In this document: positions 1 to 6,150 of the stretch, one piece after another
Layout of the letters: every line of letters starts with the position of its first letter
Position numbering within the stretch: the first letter of the stretch is position 1
Source: Flavobacteriaceae bacterium
GTDB lineage: Bacteria; Bacteroidota; Bacteroidia; Flavobacteriales; Flavobacteriaceae
Reading direction: 5' to 3'
Length of the DNA: 6,904 bases
Assembly (NCBI GenBank): GCA_018662905.1
Contig: JABJFE010000020.1
Location: forward strand, 1-6,904
Notes under the pieces: model-generated
The model's database searches: none
What the model was told of the DNA's origin: nothing
The model's input: the letters and a program-made list of their open reading frames with translations, nothing else
Made by a program: the position numbers and the translations under genes

Positions 1-1008
1 ATTGAAATGAATGCTGAGCAGCGCATTTTGAATTATGAAAAAGCTAAACAAAAATCGTTAAGATTTTTATATTTTATTCAAACAGAAATGGGGTTTAGTA
101 ATTTATCATTAGATTATGATCAATACCCTACAAAAGATGGATTTCCACTGATACCTTATCATAGAGAGTCGAGAAGATCCAAAGGAAAGGTTACTTTAAC
201 ATTAAACGATATTAAATCTCCTTATTCTCAACAAAACTCAATTTATAGAACAGGAATTGCTGTTGGAGATTACCCAGTTGACCATCATCATGGTGCTTAT
301 TCAAATTATTCTAATCTTCCGGAACTTGATTTTTATCCTGTCCCATCTTACTCTGTTCCAATCGGAAGCTTAATACCCGAAAATATTGATAATTTTATTG
401 TAATTGAAAAATCTATTTCAGTCTCTAACCTTGTAAATGGAACGACTAGACTACAACCCGTTGTGATGCAGATAGGTCAGGCCTCAGGAATTTTAGCATC
501 TTTGGCAATTAGAAAGAAAAAAAATATTGATCAAATCAGTATAAGAGACGTTCAGTCAGAGATAATAAAAAATAATGGATATATATTACCGTATGTTGAT
601 GTTGACTCTGAAGATTTAAATTTTATAAGCTATCAGAAAATAGGTGCTTGTGGTATTTTAAGATCAGAGGGATTAAATATAGGGTGGGAAAATAAAACTC
701 TTTTTTATCCAAATATTAAATTGAAAAAAAACGATGTTTTCTTAGATAACTGGGAGATGTTTAAATCAGATCAAATTTCTTTTCCCGAAATCGTATCAAT
801 AAAAAATATTTTAAATTGGATAAGCGAAATTAAAGGTGATTCTTTTTCAAGTGAATCAGAATATCTAGAAGTATGGAAAAGTCATAGTTTGTCTAATTTT
901 AGTTTAGAACGAACTATTACAAGAGGAGAGTTTTCAGTTTTAGTAGATAAAATGATTGATCCTTTTTCAAATGTTGATGTTGATTATTACGGAAATTTAA
1001 TCTACTAG
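1..1008 (+). CDS. FAD-dependent oxidoreductase (PF12831-like), 5'-truncated by window edge, with SLH-like C-terminal region
   Basis: This is the C-terminal part of a FAD-dependent oxidoreductase. The frame is open to base 1, so the ATG at 7 is probably an internal Met and the Rossmann GxGxxG region lies outside. Numbering from that Met, residues 51-60 (YHRESRRSKG) match the RESRR signature of the family. Residues 144-165 (GTTRLQP, then GQASGILAS) match the conserved C-terminal FAD-site segment. From about 195 to 316 the chain resembles a degenerate S-layer-homology repeat: PYVDVD, then IGACGILR, an aromatic FYP, and finally ITRGEFSVLVDK. Relatives in Bacteroidetes are often labelled xanthan lyase or FAD-dependent oxidoreductase. 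The substrate cannot be told from sequence, and the signal peptide, if any, is not visible. The gene ends four bases before the acetyltransferase gene, so the two may be cotranscribed. The family call is firm; the SLH-like reading is inference. Confidence 0.85.
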   Translation: MEMNAEQRILNYEKAKQKSLRFLYFIQTEMGFSNLSLDYDQYPTKDGFPLIPYHRESRRSKGKVTLTLNDIKSPYSQQNSIYRTGIAVGDYPVDHHHGAYSNYSNLPELDFYPVPSYSVPIGSLIPENIDNFIVIEKSISVSNLVNGTTRLQPVVMQIGQASGILASLAIRKKKNIDQISIRDVQSEIIKNNGYILPYVDVDSEDLNFISYQKIGACGILRSEGLNIGWENKTLFYPNIKLKKNDVFLDNWEMFKSDQISFPEIVSIKNILNWISEIKGDSFSSESEYLEVWKSHSLSNFSLERTITRGEFSVLVDKMIDPFSNVDVDYYGNLIY

Positions 1009-1012
1009 TTGG

Positions 1013-1513
1013 ATGATTAGAAAAGCAACAAAAGATGATTTAGATAGAATAATTGAAATAACAAAAGCTTGTGCTGCTTTTATGATTTCAAATAAAATAT
1101 TTCAGTGGAACGAGCACTATCCAAATATTGCAACTTTTGAGAATGATGTTTTAAACCAAAATCTCTATGTATTAGAGATAGAAAATAAATTGATTGGTTG
1201 TTTAGTGATTTCTAATAAAATGGATGAGTTTTATTCAAAAGTTAAATGGTTAACACCCAACCAGAATAACATTTATTTACATAGACTTGCTGTTGACCCT
1301 GAATTTCAGAATAAAGGATATGCAAAGCAGCTTATGATTTTTTCTTTTGAATATGCAAAAACAAAAAACTTCAGTTCTATTAGACTAGATACTTTTAGTG
1401 GAAATCCTTTTAACAATATATTTTATTCTAACTTAGGATTTATAAAATTAGGCGAAATATACTTTAGAAAACAAAGTGACAAACCTTTTTATTGCTTTGA
1501 GAAGGTAATCTAA
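1013..1513 (+). CDS. GNAT-family N-acetyltransferase
   Basis: This 166-residue protein is a single-domain GNAT acyltransferase, expected to move an acetyl group from acetyl-CoA to an unknown amine in the cytoplasm. It opens with the usual MIRKATKDDLDRI strand-helix start. Motif A is RLAVDPEFQNKGYAKQLM at residues 91-108, where Q99-x-x-G102-x-A104 is the pyrophosphate-binding loop. Motif B follows at 131-147 with NPFNNIFYSNLGFIKLG, including the Tyr138 often used as general acid in this fold and the conserved LGF. Length is normal for a complete single GNAT domain. The ATG is four bases after the oxidoreductase stop, and no Shine-Dalgarno motif precedes it. The substrate could be a small molecule, an antibiotic-like amine or a protein N-terminus; nothing here decides between them. 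Confidence 0.9.
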   Translation: MIRKATKDDLDRIIEITKACAAFMISNKIFQWNEHYPNIATFENDVLNQNLYVLEIENKLIGCLVISNKMDEFYSKVKWLTPNQNNIYLHRLAVDPEFQNKGYAKQLMIFSFEYAKTKNFSSIRLDTFSGNPFNNIFYSNLGFIKLGEIYFRKQSDKPFYCFEKVI

Positions 1514-1531
1514 CGGATTCTTTTACTTTTG
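1496..1531 (+). promoter_or_regulatory. Candidate Bacteroidetes-type promoter for the queD-lpxH-hflX run
   Basis: Bases 1524-1531 read TACTTTTG, an exact match to the TAnnTTTG -7 element of the Bacteroidetes primary sigma factor. A TTTG at 1496-1499, inside the end of the acetyltransferase gene, could be the -33 element. The gap of 24 bases is slightly longer than usual. Transcription would start roughly ten bases before the queD ATG at 1548. The element lies in the only real gap (34 bases) on the plus-strand half, which supports the call. Not tested by any calculation. Confidence 0.5.
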
Positions 1532-1547
1532 TACTAAATTAAAATTA

Positions 1548-1997
1548 ATGAATAAGATTAGAATTACTAAACAGTTTAATTTTGAAACAGGACATGCATT
1601 GTATGGATATGACGGGGCCTGTAGAAATGTTCACGGACACAGTTATAAGCTTTTTGTTACGGTTATTGGATTACCTAATGACGATTCTAATAATGTTAAA
1701 TATGGGATGGTTATTGATTTCAGTGATTTAAAAAAAATAGTAAAAGAAGAGGTTGTCGATGTTTTTGATCATGCAACAGTTTTCAATAAAAACACTCCTC
1801 ACAAAGAATTAGCACTTACTTTAAAGAACAGTGGTCATAAAGTAATTTTAGCTGATTATCAGCCAACCTGTGAGCTATTGGTTATAGATTTTGCACACAA
1901 AATTAAAAAACGTCTTCCTGCTTACATTTCACTTCACTCTCTTAAATTGCAAGAAACAGAATCTTCATTTGCTAATTGGTATGAAAGTGATCAATAG
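1548..1997 (+). CDS. queD: 6-carboxytetrahydropterin synthase (QueD/PTPS family)
   Basis: QueD converts 7,8-dihydroneopterin triphosphate to 6-carboxytetrahydropterin, an early step towards preQ0 and queuosine in tRNA. The 149-residue chain is a full T-fold domain. Zinc ligands are His16 (in ETGHAL), His29 and His31 (in CRNVHGHSY), and Cys25 is the catalytic cysteine of the CxxxHGH motif. Asp74-His75 (in VFDHATVF) matches the conserved DH pair. PTCE at 106-109 and ETESSFANW at 136-144 supply the pterin-anchoring glutamate region. The QueD motif PTxEN here reads PTCEL. No other queuosine gene (queC, queE, folE) is in the window, so QueD is preferred over 6-pyruvoyl-tetrahydropterin synthase on family grounds only. 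The ATG follows an A/T-rich leader with a promoter match, and the 3' end overlaps lpxH by 17 bases. Confidence 0.88.
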   Translation: MNKIRITKQFNFETGHALYGYDGACRNVHGHSYKLFVTVIGLPNDDSNNVKYGMVIDFSDLKKIVKEEVVDVFDHATVFNKNTPHKELALTLKNSGHKVILADYQPTCELLVIDFAHKIKKRLPAYISLHSLKLQETESSFANWYESDQ

Positions 1998-2778
1998 TTT
2001 TATCAATATAGACTTAAAGGATGATGAAAGAATATATTTTTCATCAGATAATCATCTTGGAGCTCCAGATCACGCAAGTAGTTTAGTTCGTGAAAAAAGG
2101 TTTGTTAATTGGCTTGATTCAATTAAGCATGATGCAAAAGTTATTTTTTTATTAGGTGACTTATTTGATTTTTGGTTTGAATATAACAAAGTAGTTCCCA
2201 AAGGTTTTGTTAGGACTTTAGGTAAACTGGCGGAATTATCTGACTCAGGAATTAAAATTTATTTCTTTGTCGGAAATCATGATTTATGGATGAATGGTTA
2301 TTTTGAAGAAGAACTTAATATCTCGGTCTTTCACAAGCCTCAAAATTTTTCAATTTCTGGCAAAAAAATGTTAATAGGACACGGAGACGGTTTAGGTCCT
2401 GGCGATACAGGTTTTAAAAGAATGAAAAAAGTATTTTCAAATTCACTTTGCAAATTTTTATTTAAATGGATTCATCCAGATATTGGAGTTAGTTTAGCTC
2501 AATATCTTTCCACTAAAAATAAACTTATTTCAGGTGTTGATGATCTTGTATACAAGGGCGATGACAACGAATGGCTTGTGCAGTATGCAAAAAGAAAATT
2601 AACAGAAATTGATTATGATTATTTTATTTTTGGGCATAGGCACATGCCTTTAGAAGTGACTTTAAACAATAATGCTAAATATTTTAATCTTGGAGATTGG
2701 ATTTCATACTATTCTTATGCGAAATTTGATGGTATTTCAGTTGAATTAAAATATTTTAAAAAACTTTCCGACAAATAA
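1981..2778 (+). CDS. lpxH: UDP-2,3-diacylglucosamine diphosphatase, LpxH type (calcineurin-like metallophosphoesterase)
   Basis: LpxH cleaves UDP-2,3-diacylglucosamine to lipid X and UMP on the inner face of the inner membrane, in the lipid A pathway. The metallophosphoesterase signature is complete in the 265-residue product: D23-x-H25 in SSDNHLG, GDLFDFW at 59-65 (D60, D63), GNHD at 98-101, GHGDG at 133-137, GHRH at 218-221, then LGDW at 237-240. GDLFDFW and the long insert between GHGDG and GHRH fit LpxH better than generic phosphoesterases. I chose the ATG at 1981, which overlaps the queD end by 17 bases. An in-frame ATG at 1891 would add 30 residues unlike the family, entirely within queD. 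The stop shares one base with the hflX start (TAATG), implying translational coupling. The first 17 residues before IYFSSD are a little longer than usual. Activity on the lipid A precursor is inferred. Confidence 0.87.
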   Translation: MKVINSFINIDLKDDERIYFSSDNHLGAPDHASSLVREKRFVNWLDSIKHDAKVIFLLGDLFDFWFEYNKVVPKGFVRTLGKLAELSDSGIKIYFFVGNHDLWMNGYFEEELNISVFHKPQNFSISGKKMLIGHGDGLGPGDTGFKRMKKVFSNSLCKFLFKWIHPDIGVSLAQYLSTKNKLISGVDDLVYKGDDNEWLVQYAKRKLTEIDYDYFIFGHRHMPLEVTLNNNAKYFNLGDWISYYSYAKFDGISVELKYFKKLSDK

Positions 2779-3974
2779 TGATTGAAAAATCATCTGTAAG
2801 CTTAGAACGTACTGTTCTTGTAGGAATTATTACCCTAGATCAACCGAAACTGGTTTTGGAAGAATATTTAAATGAATTAAATTTCTTAACCTATACTGCT
2901 GGAGGAACTGTAATAAAAAGGTTTACTCAGAAAATGAATTCTCCAGATCCTAAAACTTTTTTAGGAAAAGGAAAAATGGAAGAGCTATCTAGTTATATTA
3001 AAATTCACGATATAAATTCTGTAATTTTTGATGATGAGTTAAGCCCAGCGCAACAGGCGAATATTGAAAAATTTTTAAAATGTAAAATTGTAGATAGAAC
3101 AGGACTTATTCTAGATATTTTTGCTCAAAGAGCCCAAACTAGCTATGCTAGAAATCAAGTTGAACTTGCACAATATCAATATATTTTACCCAGGTTAAAG
3201 GGGCTTTGGACTCACTTAGAAAGGCAAAAAGGTGGTATTGGAATGAGAGGTCCTGGTGAAACCGAGATTGAGACTGATAGAAGGATAGTTAGAAATAAAA
3301 TTAATTTACTTAAAAAGAAGTTAGTTACAATAGACAAGCAAATGTCTACCCAAAGAGGGAACAGGGGTTCGCTTGTTAGAGTTGCCCTTGTTGGTTATAC
3401 AAATGTTGGGAAATCTACACTTATGAATTCCATCTCTAAAGCCAAAGTATTTGCAGAGGATAAACTATTTGCAACCTTAGACACAACAGTTAGAAAAGTT
3501 GTTATTGAAAACATGCCTTTTTTACTAACTGATACTGTTGGGTTTATAAGAAAACTACCAACTCAATTAGTCGATTCTTTTAAAAGCACTTTAACTGAAA
3601 TTACAGAAGCAGATTTGCTTATTCATGTGGTTGATATATCACATTTAAATTATAATGATCATATCGAATCTGTAAATTTGATTTTAAATGAAATCGACTC
3701 AAGTGATAAGCCCTTTATTATGGTTTTTAATAAAACGGATATGTTTATGAATAACAAACAGGTTATTGAGGATGTAAATGATATGGATTATGAGAAAAAT
3801 AGTATTGATAGCTTGAAAAAAAGTTTGAGAAAAAAGTATGATAAAGTATTTTTTATGTCTGCCTTAAATAAAGATGATATAAACAATTTTCGAAGAGATG
3901 TTTATAAGGAAATTAGAAAAATCCATATTACCAGATTTCCTTACAATGCATTTTTATATCCCGATATTACTTAA
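2778..3974 (+). CDS. hflX: HflX, ribosome-associated GTPase
   Basis: HflX is a GTPase that binds the 50S subunit and splits stalled or stressed ribosomes; in some bacteria it also acts in ribosome rescue and antibiotic tolerance. The 398-residue chain has the full family layout. The N-terminal HflX domain includes FLGKGKMEEL at 61-70 and the GGIGMRGPGE glycine-rich loop at 152-161, followed by a basic coiled linker. The G domain carries G1 GYTNVGKST (206-214), G2 FATLDTT (231-237), G3 DTVGF (252-256), G4 NKTD (318-321) and G5 MSA (360-362). Its ATG overlaps the lpxH stop by one base and lacks a Shine-Dalgarno motif, so it is probably translated by reinitiation. The 3' end runs 21 bases into the convergent DUF3078 gene. 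A tandem duplication places a second in-frame TAA at 3987-3989, behind the first at 3972-3974. Confidence 0.96.
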   Translation: MIEKSSVSLERTVLVGIITLDQPKLVLEEYLNELNFLTYTAGGTVIKRFTQKMNSPDPKTFLGKGKMEELSSYIKIHDINSVIFDDELSPAQQANIEKFLKCKIVDRTGLILDIFAQRAQTSYARNQVELAQYQYILPRLKGLWTHLERQKGGIGMRGPGETEIETDRRIVRNKINLLKKKLVTIDKQMSTQRGNRGSLVRVALVGYTNVGKSTLMNSISKAKVFAEDKLFATLDTTVRKVVIENMPFLLTDTVGFIRKLPTQLVDSFKSTLTEITEADLLIHVVDISHLNYNDHIESVNLILNEIDSSDKPFIMVFNKTDMFMNNKQVIEDVNDMDYEKNSIDSLKKSLRKKYDKVFFMSALNKDDINNFRRDVYKEIRKIHITRFPYNAFLYPDIT

Positions 3975-4874
3975 ATCTATATTACTTAAGTCTATGTTCA
4001 GTCCTAATCCAAGGACCTCTCTAACTTGAACTCTTTTTATTTCATTATCGTCATAGACGAATTGAAAAATTAAATTTGTCGAAATATATTGGTTTACTTT
4101 CATGACAAAATTAAATGTACAATCAAAATCTACGTTTTGAGGTTTGTCTAAATAGTCAGAATATAAACTCAATCTATTTTCTAAAGTAATATTTTCAAAA
4201 ATCTCTGATTTATAATAAGCTCTAATTGAAGCTCCAAGTTCAAATCTACTATTTCCTCCTTTTCTAACCCCAAAGTATGTTTGATTTTCGTTTAAGTTTT
4301 CAGTAAAAAATTTATTTACTAAAATTAATTTTCCAGTCATTGGAGCAACGTTTATCCAGAAATCTTTACTTTTTTTCCAGTATAAACCCACTCCAAGTTG
4401 TGTTGTCGCAGGCGAGAAAAATCTTGACTTTTCAGTTCTATTTGGGTTCCCATTTGAATCATTTCCAAATCTATATCCTTTAGCAAATTGAGTCTGAAAA
4501 TTAAAAAAACTTGAATAACTCCATTTCCCAATAATGTCATTATTAAATTTTTTTCCTAAAACAGAATTTATTTCAATTCTATCATCTGTTTTTTTTAAAA
4601 ATTCGCTTCCACTTATTTTATTTACTCCAAAATTGCTAATCAACTTAGTATCCCAAGCCCAACCATTATCAGCATAATTAAAGTTATAGTTAACTTGAAG
4701 TGTACCTGAAATACTACTTTGGCCCCCAGAGGTCCAATTACTAAAACTCGATTGATTCAACAAGAAAGTCGCATTTCCTGAATTCTTCCATTTATTGTCC
4801 TCAATCTCATCTTGAGAATATAAAAAAGTACTAATAAATAGTAATGACAGTAAATGAACTATTTTAAGTTTCAA
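3954..4874 (-). CDS. DUF3078 family protein, predicted secreted outer-membrane beta-barrel, TTG start
   Basis: This Bacteroidetes-specific family has no known biochemical function. The 306-residue product starts with a signal peptide: a short basic KLK, a hydrophobic core to about residue 18, and a likely cleavage near LYSQ-D at 20-21. The family hallmark FLLNQSSFSNWTSGGQSS follows at about 37-54. The rest alternates polar and aromatic residues in short strands (for example GWAWDTKLISNFG and FWINVAPMTGKL), as in outer-membrane barrels. The start is TTG at 4874-4872, overlapping the DUF2480 stop as TTGA; the upstream frame meets a TAA within eight codons without any ATG, GTG or further TTG. 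The C-terminus carries the duplicated DLSNI unit and ends NIGI, instead of the aromatic residue common at barrel ends. It is the last gene of the SUF-associated run. The family call is good; location and topology are predicted. Confidence 0.85.
   Translation of the reverse strand: MKLKIVHLLSLLFISTFLYSQDEIEDNKWKNSGNATFLLNQSSFSNWTSGGQSSISGTLQVNYNFNYADNGWAWDTKLISNFGVNKISGSEFLKKTDDRIEINSVLGKKFNNDIIGKWSYSSFFNFQTQFAKGYRFGNDSNGNPNRTEKSRFFSPATTQLGVGLYWKKSKDFWINVAPMTGKLILVNKFFTENLNENQTYFGVRKGGNSRFELGASIRAYYKSEIFENITLENRLSLYSDYLDKPQNVDFDCTFNFVMKVNQYISTNLIFQFVYDDNEIKRVQVREVLGLGLNIDLSNIDLSNIGI
3964..3993. repeat. 15-base tandem duplication at the hflX / DUF3078 tail-to-tail overlap
   Basis: Unit one (3964-3978) reads ATATTACTTAAATCT and unit two (3979-3993) reads ATATTACTTAAGTCT, with one mismatch. 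Fifteen bases keep both frames. On the plus strand each unit contains an in-frame TAA for hflX. On the minus strand each encodes the residues DLSNI near the end of the DUF3078 protein. A degenerate trace of a third unit may follow from 3994. The near identity suggests a recent slippage event, but this is inference. Confidence 0.85.
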
Positions 4875-5389
4875 TTTGATTTTTTTAATGATTTATATAT
4901 GGGCACAGATGAACATGCCTCCCCAAACATTATGCTTTTTGCTTGATGTTGTAATTTTTCTAACAACACAGAATATGCAGAAAGAGGGATTTTTTGATCT
5001 GAACAACCTTTAATAATTACCGGCTTGCCTTTATATATTGAAAAATCAAAGGCACTTATCGAATCAGTTATTAATTTAATATCTAAAATTTCTTTCGATC
5101 CAATTACATTAACTATTCCTTCATTATTAAGGCTTGAGCTTACAAGTATAAAAGCCCAATCGGGAATTATAGCATCATTTGAACATATTATAAAAACTGC
5201 TTTATTGTCAAAACTTTTCCAATCGAAATTCTTTACTTTTTCTCTAAAATCCTTTTCTAACAGAAATAATTCTTCTTTTAACCAAGGTTTTAAATCGAAT
5301 GAAATTCTATCTGTTTTAGGAAAGAAAAATTCAAGATCAATAGTTTCTAATTTGCTTTTGGCAACTCTATTTATTATTTCTTGAGACAT
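4871..5389 (-). CDS. DUF2480 family protein in the SUF operon
   Basis: This 172-residue protein is cytoplasmic, with no signal peptide or membrane segment. I recognise it as DUF2480, a Bacteroidetes family of unknown function. The family-typical C-terminal block is KGCSDQKIPLSAY (127-139), then AKSIMFGEACSSVPIYK (150-166). Cysteines 129 and 159 sit in these conserved blocks and a third, Cys69, lies in the middle (FIICSNDAIIPDWAF). Two or three conserved cysteines beside Fe-S assembly genes could mean cluster or metal binding, but no classical CxxC is present. The ATG at 5389 shares one base with the DUF59 stop (TAATG), and its own stop overlaps the DUF3078 TTG start by four bases (TTGA). Both sides are therefore likely coupled in translation, placing it in the SUF transcription unit. 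Function is unknown. Confidence 0.87.
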   Translation of the reverse strand: MSQEIINRVAKSKLETIDLEFFFPKTDRISFDLKPWLKEELFLLEKDFREKVKNFDWKSFDNKAVFIICSNDAIIPDWAFILVSSSLNNEGIVNVIGSKEILDIKLITDSISAFDFSIYKGKPVIIKGCSDQKIPLSAYSVLLEKLQHQAKSIMFGEACSSVPIYKSLKKSN

Positions 5390-5700
5390 TATAAAAATCC
5401 GAGTTCTAATTTAGCTTCCTCACTCATAAGATCTCTTGTCCATGGCGGATCAAAGGTGAGTTCAACCTTTGCTTCTGCCACTTCTTCAATTGATCTAACC
5501 TTATCTTCAACCTCAAGAGGAAGAGTTTCGGCTACAGGGCAATTTGGTGTTGTTAAAGTCATTAAAACTTTCACGTGATTGTCTTCATTTACAAAAACAT
5601 CATAGATCAATCCAAGTTCATAAATATCTACTGGAATTTCAGGATCATATATTGTTTTGAGAGTTCTTACTATTTTTTCTCCTAATTCGTTTGCATCCAT
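5389..5700 (-). CDS. MIP18/DUF59 family Fe-S cluster assembly protein (SufT-like)
   Basis: Small DUF59 proteins associated with SUF operons assist Fe-S cluster assembly or delivery to client proteins. At 103 residues this is a complete single domain. The signature DPEIPVDIYELGLIY spans 19-33, TTPNCPVAETL spans 50-60 with the conserved Cys54, and DPPWT sits at 84-88 followed by the tail SEEAKLELGFL. These match the SUF-associated form (TIGR02945-type) rather than the Mrp/ApbC fusion, because no P-loop domain follows. The gene lies four bases after the sufE stop and its stop overlaps the DUF2480 start by one base, so it is cotranscribed with sufS and sufE. It resembles SufT, but I leave the symbol blank because SufT proper is often longer. 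Role in this organism is inferred from family and context. Confidence 0.92.
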   Translation of the reverse strand: MDANELGEKIVRTLKTIYDPEIPVDIYELGLIYDVFVNEDNHVKVLMTLTTPNCPVAETLPLEVEDKVRSIEEVAEAKVELTFDPPWTRDLMSEEAKLELGFL

Positions 5701-5704
5701 ATTG

Positions 5705-6121
5705 CTAGTTTTTGTTAAATGCTAAAGCATAGTATTTTATTTGTTTAATCATTGATAAAAGCCCATTAGCTCTAGTTGGAGATAAATGTTCTTTTAACCC
5801 AATTTTGTCAATAAATTCAAGATTTGCCTCTAAAATATTTTTTGGAGTTTGATTTGAAAAAACTCTTAGCAGTACTGCTGCAATTCCTTTGGTTATAATT
5901 GCTTCACTATCCGCTTTAAAAATTAATTTTTCTTCATTAAGCTCAGCGTGAAGCCATAACTTACTTTGACATCCTTTTATTAAATTGGAATCAATTTTAT
6001 TGGCTGTGTCAATTAATTCAATTGATTTTCCAAGTTCAATCATGTATTCATAGCGTTGCATCCAATCTTCAAAAAGAGAGAATTCTTCAATAATTTCATT
6101 TTGAATATCTATTATTCCCAT
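5705..6121 (-). CDS. sufE: SufE, sulfur acceptor of the SUF system
   Basis: SufE takes persulfide sulfur from the SufS cysteine desulfurase, stimulates it, and passes the sulfur to the SufBCD scaffold. The 138-residue chain is the normal SufE length. The N-terminal helix has FEDWMQRYEYMIELGK (17-32), the family signature. The acceptor cysteine is Cys51 in IKGCQSKLW, the same position as in the E. coli protein. The C-terminal helix starts with LSPTRANGLLSMIKQIK (113-129), also conserved. It lies 29 bases after the sufS stop and four bases before the DUF59 gene. A lone TAnnTTTG match lies in the 29-base gap, so a minor internal start is possible. The closest alternative, CsdE, is excluded on context, since the partner here is SufS. 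Confidence 0.95.
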   Translation of the reverse strand: MGIIDIQNEIIEEFSLFEDWMQRYEYMIELGKSIELIDTANKIDSNLIKGCQSKLWLHAELNEEKLIFKADSEAIITKGIAAVLLRVFSNQTPKNILEANLEFIDKIGLKEHLSPTRANGLLSMIKQIKYYALAFNKN

Positions 6122-6138
6122 ATTATTTCAATCTGTTT

Positions 6139-6146
6139 CAAAGATA
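6139..6146 (-). promoter_or_regulatory. Possible internal -7 element between sufS and sufE
   Basis: Read on the minus strand from 6146 to 6139 this is TATCTTTG, which fits TAnnTTTG. It sits in the 29-base gap, about 18 bases before the sufE ATG. No TTG or TTTG occurs at the expected distance upstream, so only half of the promoter is present and the match may be chance. Confidence 0.25.
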
Positions 6147-6150
6147 CAAA

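Noticed and set aside
593..983. Repeated 13-base string ATGTTGATGTTGA at 593-605 and 971-983
   Set aside because: Both copies encode VDVD in the same protein and are short; explained by similar residues and simple GTTGAT repetition rather than a mobile or regulatory repeat.
1891..1980. Longer lpxH start giving 30 extra N-terminal residues
   Set aside because: The extension lies wholly inside queD, is unlike LpxH N-termini, and the ATG at 1981 leaves a sensible 17-base overlap.
3940..4060. Bidirectional terminator between the convergent operons
   Set aside because: The coding regions overlap and I found no stable GC-rich hairpin with a T tract on either strand; the only palindrome is a short CTTAAG.
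4352..4540. 62-codon minus-strand open frame
   Set aside because: It lies entirely inside the DUF3078 gene in another frame and resembles no family; a shadow of that gene.
5025..5578. Two plus-strand open frames (5025-5384 and 5381-5578)
   Set aside because: They are antisense to the DUF2480 and DUF59 genes, whose families are clear, and their translations have low-complexity Ser/Leu-rich composition without recognisable motifs.
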